From NCBI RefSeq assembly GCF_021183625.1, contig NZ_CP089214.1, positions 3,906,001 to 3,970,000 of the forward strand: DNA of 64,000 nt, written 5' to 3'. Below the pieces are notes generated by a model, which was not told the origin of the DNA, did not search any database, and saw nothing but the letters and a program-made list of their open reading frames with translations. Both the position numbers and the translations under genes were made by a program. Positions 37,000 to 45,488 of the stretch are shown here, piece by piece; within the stretch, counting starts at the first letter, position 1; every line of letters starts with the position of its first letter. The DNA comes from Nocardia asteroides. GTDB taxonomy: Bacteria; Actinomycetota; Actinomycetes; Mycobacteriales; Mycobacteriaceae.

Positions 37000-38466
37000 T
37001 CAGCCCCCTCGCAGCCCGGCGTCGAGCACCGCGCGCGCCACCGGAGCCGCCACCGAGCCACCGGTCGCGGCCAGCGCGCGATCCCCGCCGTTCTCGACGA
37101 TCACCGCGATGGCGATCTTCGGGTTCTGGGCGGGCGCGAAGGCGATGTACCACGCGTGCGGCGGGGTATTCCGTGGGTCGCTGCCGTGCTCGGCGGTGCC
37201 GGTCTTGGAGGCGATCTGGTATCCGGACCGCCCGCTGCCGGCGGTGTTGTTCTCCGAGGCGATCATCAGGTTGGTCAGCTGAGACGCTACCTGGGCGCTG
37301 ACCGCCTGTCCCACCGAGACCGGCTCGGTGCGGGAGAGCTCGCTGAGGTCGGGGCCCTGGGTCTGGTCGATCAGGTACGGCTCCATCCGGACGCCGCCGT
37401 TGGCGACGGTGGCGGCGACGACGGCGTTGTCCAGCGGGGTCAGCGCGACATCGCGCTGGCCGATGCTGGACTGGCCGAGCGCGGCCGCGTCCGGGATGCT
37501 GCCGACGGTGCTCTCCGCCACCGGGATCGGGATGCCGCGGTGCGGGCCGATCCCGAAGGCGGCGGCCTCGTCCTTGAGCCCGGCCGCGCCGACCCGCTGG
37601 CTGAGCTCGACGAAGGCGGTGTTGCAGGAGAACCGGAACGCGTCGAACAGCGAGGCGGTGCCGCCCCCGCCGCAGGTGTTGCCGTTGTAGTTCTCCAGGG
37701 TGGTGCTCGTGCCGGGCAGCGTGATCGTCGGCGCGGCGGTGAGCTGGTCCTCCGGCCTGGCGACGTTGGCGGAGAGCGCGGCCGCGGTGGTGATCACCTT
37801 GAAGGTGGAGCCGGGCGGGTAGGTCTGCGAGACGGCCCGGTTCAGCATCGGCAGCTCCGGGTCGGAGCTGAGTTCGTCGTAGGCCTGGGTGGTGGCCGCG
37901 CCGTCGTGCCCGGAGAGCCGGTTCGGGTCGTAGCTCGGGGTGGACACCATGGTCAGGATCTTGCCGGAGGACGGCTCGATCGCGACCACCGAGCCGGTGT
38001 AGCCCTTGCTCGTCAGCTGGTCGTAGGCGACCTGCTGCATGGCCGGGTTCAGGGTGGTCACGACATTGGCGCCGCGCGGGTCGCGGCCGGCGATCATGTC
38101 GATCAGCCTGCGCCCGAAGAGCTGGCTGTCCGAGCCGTTGAGCAGCGAGTCCGCCGCGCGCTCCAGCCCGGTGCTGCCGTAGTTCATCGAGTAGAAGCCG
38201 GTGACCGGGGCGTAGGCGGCCGGCTCGGTGGGGTAGGTGCGCAGGTACTTGTACCGGTCGTCGGTCGCCACCGAGCTGGCCAGCACGGTGCCGCCCGCGG
38301 CGATCTGGCCGCGCTGGCGGGAGTACTCGTCCAGCAGCACGCGCGAGTTGCGCGGGTCGAGGCGGTAGTCGTCGGCCTTGATGACCTGCACGTAGGTCGC
38401 GTTCATCAGCAGCGCCACGATCATGACCATCACCGCGACCGCGACCCGGCGTAGGGGGGTGTTCAT
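37000..38466 (-). CDS. pbpA: Class B penicillin-binding protein PbpA
   Basis: A monofunctional transpeptidase for septal or polar peptidoglycan. The 488-aa protein has one N-terminal membrane anchor (about residues 8-28), a dimerisation region, and the transpeptidase motifs Ser220-x-x-Lys223 (PGSTFKV), Ser280-x-Asn282 (FSCN) and KTG 421-423. Its start overlaps the rodA stop (ATGA), as expected for a SEDS-bPBP pair. The length fits M. tuberculosis PbpA. Confidence 0.97.
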   Translation of the reverse strand: MNTPLRRVAVAVMVMIVALLMNATYVQVIKADDYRLDPRNSRVLLDEYSRQRGQIAAGGTVLASSVATDDRYKYLRTYPTEPAAYAPVTGFYSMNYGSTGLERAADSLLNGSDSQLFGRRLIDMIAGRDPRGANVVTTLNPAMQQVAYDQLTSKGYTGSVVAIEPSSGKILTMVSTPSYDPNRLSGHDGAATTQAYDELSSDPELPMLNRAVSQTYPPGSTFKVITTAAALSANVARPEDQLTAAPTITLPGTSTTLENYNGNTCGGGGTASLFDAFRFSCNTAFVELSQRVGAAGLKDEAAAFGIGPHRGIPIPVAESTVGSIPDAAALGQSSIGQRDVALTPLDNAVVAATVANGGVRMEPYLIDQTQGPDLSELSRTEPVSVGQAVSAQVASQLTNLMIASENNTAGSGRSGYQIASKTGTAEHGSDPRNTPPHAWYIAFAPAQNPKIAIAVIVENGGDRALAATGGSVAAPVARAVLDAGLRGG

Positions 38467-39941
38467 TCCTGTGGCCTCGCTTCCCGTCGGCGCCCGATCA
38501 TCTCGGTCTGCGCCTCCGCGAGCGGTGCGGCCGGCTCCCTGCGCGCGACCGGCGCCGGGGCGCGGGCGGCATCCGAGATCCGGATCAGCAGCGCGAGCAG
38601 CGCGTAGTTGGCCAGCAGCGACGAGCCGCCGTACGAGACGAACGGGGTGGTGAGGCCGGTCAGCGGGATCAGCTTGGTGACGCCGCCGACCACGACGAAG
38701 ACCTGCACCGCGATGGTGAAGGCGAGCCCGGCCGCGAGCAGCTTGCCGAAGCTGTCGCGCACCGCGAGCGCGGTGCGCAGCCCGCGCACCACCAGCATCA
38801 GGAACAGGATCAGCACGGCGGCCAGCCCGATCAGCCCGAGCTCCTCACCGATGGTGGTGACGATGAAGTCGGTCTTGGCGAACGGCACCTGCGAGGGGCG
38901 GCCGCTGCCGAGCCCGGTGCCCGCGAGCCCGCCGGTGGCGAGGCCGAACAGCGACTGCGAGATCTGGTAGCCGGTGTTGCTGTAGTCCTCGAACGGGTGC
39001 AGCCAGGTGTCCACCCGCACCCGGACGTGGCCGAAGAGCTGGTAGGCGAAGACGAAGCCGACCCCGAGCAGCGAGAAGCCGATGAGCAGCCAGCCGACCC
39101 GCTCGGTGGCGATGTAGAGCATCACCAGCACCGTGCTGAAGATCAGCAGCGAGGTGCCGAGATCCTTCTCGAAGACCAGCACGCCGATGCAGACGATCCA
39201 GACCACCAGGATCGGCCCGAGGTCGCGGGCGCGGGGGAACTCCATGCCGAGGAAGCGCTTGCCCGCGACGGTGAAGAGGTCGCGCCTGGCGACCAGCACC
39301 GAGGCGAAGAAGATGATCAGCAGGATCTTGGCGAACTCGCCCGGCTGCAGGCTGATGCCGGGCAGCCGGATCCAGATCTTGGCGCCGTTGGCCTCGGAGA
39401 AGCGCCCGGGCAGCACCGCAGGGATGGCCAGCGCGACCAGCCCGACCAGCCCGAGGGTGTAGCTGTAGCGGGCGAGCGTGCGGTAATCGCGCAGCACGAC
39501 GAGCACGCCGACGAAGACGATCATGCCGAGCGCGGTCCAGAGCACCTGCGAATTGGCGTCCGGCGACGGCGTCTCGGAGCCGTTGTAGGCGGCGCTCTGC
39601 GCGGCGGCCAGGTCGAGCCGGTGGATGAGCACCAGCCCGAGGCCGTTGAGCAGCGCGGCGATGGGCAACAGCAGCGGGTCGGCGAACGGGGCGAAGCGCC
39701 GCACCGCGAGGTGCGCGATGCCGAACAGTGCCAGGTAGGCCAGCCCGTACTTGGCGATTTCCCAGGTGAGCGACTGCTCCTGGCTCGCCTCGACCAGGAA
39801 GAGCGACGCGGTGGTGATCACCGCGGCGAAGCCGAGCAGCAGCAGCTCCGCGTTCCGCTTGGTGGCGGGCGGGGGCGCGGGCGCGAAGCCGCCGGGCGGG
39901 CTGGGGTATCCCCCGGCCTGCGGCGGTGCCGGAGCGGACAT
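38463..39941 (-). CDS. rodA: SEDS-family peptidoglycan polymerase RodA
   Basis: RodA polymerises lipid II and works with the next-encoded PbpA. The 492-aa protein begins MSAPAPPQAGGYPSPPG, then has about twelve membrane segments. Typical SEDS motifs are WIRLPGISLQPGEFAKILLI, FEKDLGTSLLIF, HPFEDYSNTGYQISQSLFGLATGG and TTPFVSYGGSSLLANY near the end. ATG 39941 overlaps the pstP stop by one base; open frame beyond this is not coding. Confidence 0.97.
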   Translation of the reverse strand: MSAPAPPQAGGYPSPPGGFAPAPPPATKRNAELLLLGFAAVITTASLFLVEASQEQSLTWEIAKYGLAYLALFGIAHLAVRRFAPFADPLLLPIAALLNGLGLVLIHRLDLAAAQSAAYNGSETPSPDANSQVLWTALGMIVFVGVLVVLRDYRTLARYSYTLGLVGLVALAIPAVLPGRFSEANGAKIWIRLPGISLQPGEFAKILLIIFFASVLVARRDLFTVAGKRFLGMEFPRARDLGPILVVWIVCIGVLVFEKDLGTSLLIFSTVLVMLYIATERVGWLLIGFSLLGVGFVFAYQLFGHVRVRVDTWLHPFEDYSNTGYQISQSLFGLATGGLAGTGLGSGRPSQVPFAKTDFIVTTIGEELGLIGLAAVLILFLMLVVRGLRTALAVRDSFGKLLAAGLAFTIAVQVFVVVGGVTKLIPLTGLTTPFVSYGGSSLLANYALLALLIRISDAARAPAPVARREPAAPLAEAQTEMIGRRREARPQE

Positions 39942-41422
39942 CAGTCCGTCACCCGGCAGTTCTCCCCCGCGATCTGGGGGGTGGACGGCTGCGCCTGCTC
40001 CGGCTTCGGCGCCGGAGGCTGCCCCTCCCGGTTCTCCGGCTGCGGCTCGCCCGGCGGCGGGGCGGGCGCGGGCTCCGGCGCCGGGGCGCCCGGCTCGGGT
40101 GAGGCGGCGGGCTGCGGCGCGGGGGTGCTCGGCTGCGGCGCGGGCGTGGTGGCCTTGACGCAGGCGGGCAGCAGCTCGCGCTGCGCCAGCACCTCCATCT
40201 GGTCCCTCGCCTTCTCCAGCGAGCCCGGCGGCAGCCCCTTCTCGACCTGGTCGCGGCCGGTCTGCTCCAGGTCGTCGACCTTCAGCGGCTTGCAGCCGGC
40301 GGGCTGGTCGGAGCCGGGGACGGCCAGCGTCAGCTGCCCCGTCTTGCTCACGCAGCCGACCAGGTCGACATCGTGCACGGACCAGCCGAGCACGGTGCCG
40401 GGCAGCCCGCGCAGAATTACCACCGAGCCATTGTCGGCCCCGACGTAGTAGTTGCTGCGAATCATCTTGTAGCCGACGATCAGCCCGATCCCGACCGCGA
40501 GCACCAGCGCGACCGCGAGCGCGATCCAGCGCAGCTTCCTCGACTTGGCGGGCGGCTCCGGCTCCGGGCTCGCCGCGGTGCGGCGCGGCGAGCTCTGCCT
40601 CGGCGGCCGGATGGCGGCGGCCCGGCCCGCCGCGGTGTTCGGCGGCGGCGTGTCGTCGTCCACCCCGGAGGCGGCGCCGGCCACGATCGGGTGGCTCTGG
40701 CCGTAGTCGAGGTCGATGACGTCGGCGACGACGACGGTCACGTTGTCCGGCCCGCCGCTGCGCAGCGCCAGCTCGATCAGCCGGTCGGCGCACTCGTCGG
40801 TGTTGCCCTCGCGCATGGTGTTCGCGATGGTCTCGTCGCTGACCACGTCGGAGAGGCCGTCCGAGCAGAGCAGGTACCGGTCGCCGGCCTTTGCCTCGCG
40901 CATGACGAGTGTCGGGTCGATCTCGTTGCCGGTGAGCGCCCGCATGATCAGCGAGCGCTGCGGGTGCGTGTGCGCCTGCTCGGCGGTGATCCGGCCCTCG
41001 TCGACCAGCGACTGCACGAAGGTGTCGTCCCTGGTGATCTGGGCCAGCTCGGCGTCGCGGAGCATGTACGCCCTTGAGTCGCCGATGTGCACCATGCCGA
41101 GTTTCTTGCCCGCGAAGAGGATCGCGGTCAGCGTGGTGCCCATGCCGTCGAGCTCGGGCTCCTCCTCGACCTGGTCGGCGATCGCGGCGTTGCCCTCGCG
41201 GGTGGCATGGTCCAGCTTGCCGAGCAGGTCGGGGCCGGGTTCGTCGTCGTCGAGGTGGGCGAGCGCGGCGATCATCAGCTGCGAGGCGACCTCGCCTGCC
41301 GCGTGGCCGCCCATGCCGTCCGCCAGGGCGAGCAGGCGTGCGCCCGCGTAGACGGAGTCCTCGTTGTTGGCCCGGACGAGACCGCGGTCGCTGCGCGCTG
41401 CATAGCGGAGAACAAGTGTCAC
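39941..41422 (-). CDS. pstP: PP2C-type Ser/Thr phosphatase PstP
   Basis: PstP dephosphorylates PknA, PknB and their targets. The 493-aa protein has the PP2C domain (residues 1-240) with metal-binding motifs VRANNEDS, LALADGMGGHAAGEVAS, MVHIGDSRAYM, LLCSDGLSDVV and GGPDNVTVVVAD. A membrane segment follows near residue 305, then an outside domain and a long Pro/Ala/Glu tail. GTG 41422 overlaps the fhaB stop. Confidence 0.97.
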   Translation of the reverse strand: MTLVLRYAARSDRGLVRANNEDSVYAGARLLALADGMGGHAAGEVASQLMIAALAHLDDDEPGPDLLGKLDHATREGNAAIADQVEEEPELDGMGTTLTAILFAGKKLGMVHIGDSRAYMLRDAELAQITRDDTFVQSLVDEGRITAEQAHTHPQRSLIMRALTGNEIDPTLVMREAKAGDRYLLCSDGLSDVVSDETIANTMREGNTDECADRLIELALRSGGPDNVTVVVADVIDLDYGQSHPIVAGAASGVDDDTPPPNTAAGRAAAIRPPRQSSPRRTAASPEPEPPAKSRKLRWIALAVALVLAVGIGLIVGYKMIRSNYYVGADNGSVVILRGLPGTVLGWSVHDVDLVGCVSKTGQLTLAVPGSDQPAGCKPLKVDDLEQTGRDQVEKGLPPGSLEKARDQMEVLAQRELLPACVKATTPAPQPSTPAPQPAASPEPGAPAPEPAPAPPPGEPQPENREGQPPAPKPEQAQPSTPQIAGENCRVTD

Positions 41423-41886
41423 GATCGGAGCTCGATCACTGTTTTGCCGACTCGCACCGGGGTGCCGAGCGGAACACGAACGGGGGTGGTGACTTTCGCA
41501 CGGTCGAGATACGTGCCGTTGGTGGAGCCGAGATCCTCGACGTACCAGTCCTCACCGCGCGGTGAGATCCGGGCGTGCCGGGTGGAGGCGTAGTCGTCGG
41601 TGAGTACCAGCGTCGAGTCGTCCGCACGTCCGATCAGCACCGGCTGGGTGCTGAGCGTGATGCGGGTGCCGGCGAGTGAACCATGAGTCACCACAAGGAA
41701 TTTGGCGCCCTTCTGGCCTCGGCTGAAGGAAGGCAGCACCGTTGACCCGCGTGTGGCCCTGGGCTGTATCCGGATGCCGGATGCCGCGTAGATGTCGCTG
41801 CGCAAGGTCCGCAGGATAGCCCACACGAACAGCCACAGCAGCAGCAGGAACCCCGCACGGGTCACTTGCAGAATCAGTCCCTGCAC
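41419..41886 (-). CDS. fhaB: FHA-domain protein FhaB (FipA)
   Basis: FhaB links kinase signalling to division. The 155-aa protein has an N-terminal membrane helix (about residues 8-27) and a C-terminal FHA domain with phosphothreonine-binding motifs LIGRADDSTLVLTDDYASTRHA and EDLGSTNGTYLD. GTG 41886 follows AGGAGG at a good distance and matches mycobacterial FhaB; the further-upstream GTG at 41907 would place that site inside the gene. Confidence 0.95.
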   Translation of the reverse strand: MQGLILQVTRAGFLLLLWLFVWAILRTLRSDIYAASGIRIQPRATRGSTVLPSFSRGQKGAKFLVVTHGSLAGTRITLSTQPVLIGRADDSTLVLTDDYASTRHARISPRGEDWYVEDLGSTNGTYLDRAKVTTPVRVPLGTPVRVGKTVIELRS

Positions 41887-42096
41887 GGCGTTCCACCTCC
41901 TGTTCACCGTGTGCGCGCGGACGACGGTGGCGGCTCGAGAGCCCCCACCGGCTTGCTGACCTCACCCGGCTCGGATTCGTCCGACGAGCCGCGCGTGGAT
42001 TGGCAGCATCATAGGGCCCGAAGCCGGGTTCGAACACGGTACGACGGCGCCTACGGCTGCCGTCGTACCTGTGATCTGGTTGGCGAGCTTACGGGA

Positions 42097-43716
42097 TCAG
42101 ACGATTCGGATCAGGATCTCGCTGTGCCCGGCCCGGATCACATCGCCGTCCGCGAGTTGCCAGTCCTGCACCGGAGACCCGTTGACCAGCGTCCCGTTGG
42201 TGGAACCGAGGTCGGAGAGCATCGCGGTCTGGCCGTCCCAGCGAACCTCGATGTGCCTGCGCGAGACGCCGGTGTCCGGCAACCGGAAGTGTGCGTCCTG
42301 GCCGCGGCCGATGATGTTGCTTCCCTCCCGGAGCTGGTAGGTCCGGCCGCTGCCGTCGTCCAGCTGGAGGGTCGCCTGGAAGCCGGAGCCCGCCGCGGGG
42401 GCCGCGTAGGCCGGCTGGGCCGCCGGCGCCGCCGCGCCGCCCGCGTAGCCGCCGCGGTCGCCGTAGCCCGCCTGCTGGCCCGCGTAGCCGCCGCGCTCCT
42501 CGGCGCCGTAGCCGCCGCCCTGGCCGTAGCCGGGCTGCTCGCCGTAGCCGGGATCGCGGTACTCCTGCTCCTGGCCGTAGCCCGGTGCCGCGCCCGGTGC
42601 CTGGCCGTAGCCGGCCGGGGCCGCGGGGGCGGCGCCGTAGCCCGCGCGATCGCCGTAGCCCGCGCCCGGCTGGCCGTAGCCCTGCTCGCCGTAGCCCGGC
42701 TGCCCGCCCGCGCCGTACCCGGCCTGGCCGTAGCCCGGCTGCTGCTCCGCGCCGTAGCCGCCCGGCTGCTCGGCGGCGTACCCCGGCTCGCCGTACCCGG
42801 GCTGGGCGGCGCCGTAGCCCGGCTGCTCGGCGCCGTAGCCCGCACCCGGCTGGCCGTAGCCGCGCTCGGCGCCGTATCCGGGCGGCTGCCCGCCGTACCC
42901 GCCCGGCTGCTGCTCGTAGCCCGGCTCGGAGTAGGCCTGCGGCGCACCGCCCGCGGCGCCGTACCCGCCCTGCTGGCCGTAGCCGGGCTGCTGCTCGCCG
43001 TAGGCCCGGCCCGCGCCGTACCCGGGCTGCTCGGCGCCGTAACCGGGCTGGCCGTAGCCGTTCTGGTAGTCGCCACCGGCCTGGTAGTCGCCGTAGCCCT
43101 CCGGCGCGGCACCGCCGCGGCCGTAATCGTCGCCGTAGGCGCCGTTCTGCGGCCTGCCGGCGGGCGGCGGAGCGTACCCGCGGTTGCGTGGATCGGACTC
43201 CGCGGGCTCACGGCTCGGGTCGTAGCCAGAGTTCTGCGTCATGGGGCCAGCTCCTGGTTGCGGGTGTGCGGGTCGTTGTTGCGCAGCTCCTGGCGACGGA
43301 GCGGGCGCCCCCGATCGGCCAGGAGCCGGAGCTCCGCGGCCGACGTCGGGATCCACCCGGCCGCTCGCCCTGAACTGTCCGGTGTGCAGCGTAGGGGATG
43401 CCTCGAATGCCACGTGTACTTCGCCGTACGTCTGCCACCCCTGATCGCGGATGTAGTCGTGCAGGTGCTTGGCGAACGCCTTGCTGGTGAGCTCGGGATC
43501 TGCGACGAGTTGCTCGTGATCGGAGGTGGCGACGGTTATCACATAACTGTTCGGCGCGAGCAGGTGCCCGCCGCCGACGTCCTGGACCCGATCCGAGGCC
43601 TCACGCTGCAGCGCCGCCTCCACTTCCTTGGGGACGACGCTGCCACCGAAGACGCGAGCGGCCGCATCACCGACGGCGCCTTGCAGGCGCCGTTCGAATC
43701 GATCGACGATGCCCAT
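42097..43716 (-). CDS. fhaA: FHA-domain protein FhaA with Gly-Tyr repeat linker
   Basis: FhaA binds phosphorylated MviN/CwlM and regulates peptidoglycan synthesis. The 539-aa protein has an N-terminal DUF3662 domain (residues about 1-125, MGIVDRFERRLQGAVGDAAARVF), a long disordered linker (about 130-440) dominated by Gly-Tyr-Gly repeats with Pro, Ala, Gln and Glu, and a C-terminal FHA domain with IIGRGQDAHFRLPDTGVSRRH and SDLGSTNGTLVNG. Repetition in 42370-43240 is coding. It is the first gene of the minus-strand growth cluster. Confidence 0.96.
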   Translation of the reverse strand: MGIVDRFERRLQGAVGDAAARVFGGSVVPKEVEAALQREASDRVQDVGGGHLLAPNSYVITVATSDHEQLVADPELTSKAFAKHLHDYIRDQGWQTYGEVHVAFEASPTLHTGQFRASGRVDPDVGRGAPAPGRSGAPAPSPGAAQQRPAHPQPGAGPMTQNSGYDPSREPAESDPRNRGYAPPPAGRPQNGAYGDDYGRGGAAPEGYGDYQAGGDYQNGYGQPGYGAEQPGYGAGRAYGEQQPGYGQQGGYGAAGGAPQAYSEPGYEQQPGGYGGQPPGYGAERGYGQPGAGYGAEQPGYGAAQPGYGEPGYAAEQPGGYGAEQQPGYGQAGYGAGGQPGYGEQGYGQPGAGYGDRAGYGAAPAAPAGYGQAPGAAPGYGQEQEYRDPGYGEQPGYGQGGGYGAEERGGYAGQQAGYGDRGGYAGGAAAPAAQPAYAAPAAGSGFQATLQLDDGSGRTYQLREGSNIIGRGQDAHFRLPDTGVSRRHIEVRWDGQTAMLSDLGSTNGTLVNGSPVQDWQLADGDVIRAGHSEILIRIV

Positions 43717-43941
43717 CTCAGCCTCCCTCCGGTGTGTGAACTCCTACCGATCCGTAACAACGACACAACTGGTTGGCGTGTCGTGGTTCGAGCACGTTCA
43801 CTGCATGATATCCACGATCCTCCACCCCTGTAACTCCCGGAAAGCCCAGGAGGTTCCCGGAGTGGTCAAGGACTGGTCACAGCTTGTCAACAGGCGATTT
43901 CGGTTTGGCCGACGGTGCGTGATACGGTCTTCGAGTCGCTC

Positions 43942-44024
43942 GGGCGAGTGGCGGAATGGCAGACGCGCTGGCTTCAGGTGCCAGTGTCCGTAAGGACGTG
44001 GGGGTTCAAGTCCCCCTTCGCCCA
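43942..44024 (+). tRNA. tRNA-Leu (CAG)
   Basis: An 83-base class II tRNA: acceptor GGGCGAG with TTCGCCC, discriminator A, anticodon CAG at 43975-43977, a long variable arm TGTCCGTAAGGACG, T-arm GGGGGTTCAAGTCCCCC. CCA is not encoded. The same gene is next to fhaA in M. tuberculosis. Confidence 0.97.
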
Positions 44025-44033
44025 CAGTATGAG

Positions 44034-44056
44034 AGCCCGGTCCCTCGGACCGGGCT
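44034..44056 (+). terminator. Terminator of tRNA-Leu
   Basis: AGCCCGGTCC, loop CTC, GGACCGGGCT: a 10-bp perfect stem ten bases after the tRNA, followed by TCTCGCGTTT. It is a weak U-run but the stem is strong. Confidence 0.8.
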
Positions 44057-44087
44057 TCTCGCGTTTCCGGGTGCTGTTTCGGGGGTG

Positions 44088-44732
44088 CTAATCGACCCCG
44101 CGCCGCCCGGCGAGCACGTGGAACGGGAGCTGGGTGCCCTCCGGGTTGCTGCGCTGCACCCGGAAGCCGCTCTGCTCCAGCGCGGCTGCCACCTCGTCGG
44201 CGGGGCGCAGCCGGAAACCGTGCGCGGTGAAGGGCAGCTTCGCCATCGCCTCCGGGTCGCCGATGCCGACCACAGCGACGCCGCCGGGGCGGATCGTCCT
44301 GGCGAGTTCGGCGAAGGCGGCGGGCAGGTCGTCGACGAAGTAGACCGTGTTGACGGTGATCGCGGCGTCGAGCACGCCGTCCCGCAGCGGCAGCGCGGTG
44401 AGCGAGCCCTCGGCCACCTGCAGGGTGCCGGAGCGCACCTGCGGCGCGTACCGCTTGCGCGCGCTCGCGATCATGTCCGGGGAGATCTCGACGCCGTGCA
44501 CGATGCCGCTGGAGCCCACCTTGTCCAGCAGCATGGCCAGCCCGGCCCCGCCGCCGAAGCCGAGGTCGGCGACGGTGGCCCCCGGTGTGATGCCCGCCGC
44601 GGCGACGGCGGCCGCCACCGCGGGGCGATTGCCCCGATTCAGCATCCCGGCCACCACCGTGCCGAGGATTCCGTGCGGATTGCCGAGCTGCCCGGCCAGG
44701 GTGCCGAGGGCGCGAGCGCGCAGACCTGCCAT
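44088..44732 (-). CDS. Class I SAM-dependent methyltransferase
   Basis: A 214-aa protein with the SAM-binding motif VADLGFGGGAGLAMLLD (about residues 53-69), then HGVEISPDMIASARKRY, LPLRDGVLDAAITVNTVYFVDD and TIRPGGVAVVGIGDPEAMAK. This is a UbiE/COQ5-like methyltransferase. The substrate is unknown. It lies between tRNA-Leu and the TetR gene and shares the TetR gene's strand. Confidence 0.87.
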   Translation of the reverse strand: MAGLRARALGTLAGQLGNPHGILGTVVAGMLNRGNRPAVAAAVAAAGITPGATVADLGFGGGAGLAMLLDKVGSSGIVHGVEISPDMIASARKRYAPQVRSGTLQVAEGSLTALPLRDGVLDAAITVNTVYFVDDLPAAFAELARTIRPGGVAVVGIGDPEAMAKLPFTAHGFRLRPADEVAAALEQSGFRVQRSNPEGTQLPFHVLAGRRGVD

Positions 44733-44794
44733 ACCGCCATGCTAGCGCCGGGCGGCGCGGTGAATTGCGCTCTGCGCGGCTCGAACTCGCCGGG

Positions 44795-45424
44795 TCAGCG
44801 CGCGCCGGGGCCGGTGGCGAGGCCGCGCGCGACCATCCCGAGCACGGCATCGATCGCGGCGTCGCGCTCCATCCAGGTGGAGACCCCGTCCAGGAGCAGC
44901 CCGGCGACGCCGTGCACCGAGGCCCAGGCCGCGATCTCGGCGTCGGGGCGGTGCTCCGGCGCTGTGTAGCCGGTCTCGACCAGCTCGTCCAGGAGCGTGG
45001 ACAGCAGCGCGAAGGCGGGCTCGTCGTCGGCGGGCGCGCCGGTGTTCGCCGGGGCGCAGAAGGCGGTGCGGAAGAGCCCCGGCTCGCGCAGCGCGAAGGT
45101 GATGTAGCCGCGGCCGGCCGCGCGCAGCCGCTCGATCGCGGGGGCGCCGGGATCCACGTCGGCGGACATGGCGGTGAAGAGCGTGTGCTGGGCCTGCTGC
45201 TGGGCCGCCCGCAGCAGCGCCTCCTGGTTGGTGAAGTGCCGGTACGCCGCCGTCGGCGTCACCCCGACCTCGCGCGCCGCCGCCCGCACCGTCACCGCGC
45301 CCGGCCCGCCGCGCACCGCGAGCGCGCCCGCGGCCTGGACCAGCGCATTGCGCAGGTCGCCGTGGTGGTAGACGCCGGCAGGCTTCTTCTTCGTCACCCG
45401 CTCGATGTTGACGCCTGTGCACAT
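44795..45424 (-). CDS. TetR-family transcriptional regulator
   Basis: A 209-aa repressor-type regulator. The N-terminal HTH is clear: GDLRNALVQAAGALAVRGGPGAVTVRAAAREVGVTPTAAYRHFTNQEALLRA (residues about 22-73). The C-terminal domain resembles TetR_C_33 proteins. It is divergent from the MMPL transporter with 64 bp between starts, which suggests it controls that gene and itself. Confidence 0.92.
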   Translation of the reverse strand: MCTGVNIERVTKKKPAGVYHHGDLRNALVQAAGALAVRGGPGAVTVRAAAREVGVTPTAAYRHFTNQEALLRAAQQQAQHTLFTAMSADVDPGAPAIERLRAAGRGYITFALREPGLFRTAFCAPANTGAPADDEPAFALLSTLLDELVETGYTAPEHRPDAEIAAWASVHGVAGLLLDGVSTWMERDAAIDAVLGMVARGLATGPGAR

Positions 45425-45488
45425 CGTATGGCAAGTTAACGCTCACAAAGTTTATGGTCGTACACATTGAAGGAGCGGGGAGTCGGGG
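45425..45488. promoter_or_regulatory. TetR-MMPL divergent promoter region
   Basis: The 64-bp AT-richer gap must hold both promoters. GTTAAC (45434-45439) is a small palindrome, and AAGTTAAC and AAAGTTTAT are weakly related half-sites. I do not see a clean operator. GGGGAG precedes the transporter ATG. Confidence 0.45.

Noticed and set aside
42370..43240. Repetitive DNA suggesting a CRISPR array or satellite.
   Set aside because: The repeats are short, irregular and in frame, encoding the Gly-Tyr linker of FhaA. There are no spacers and no cas genes.
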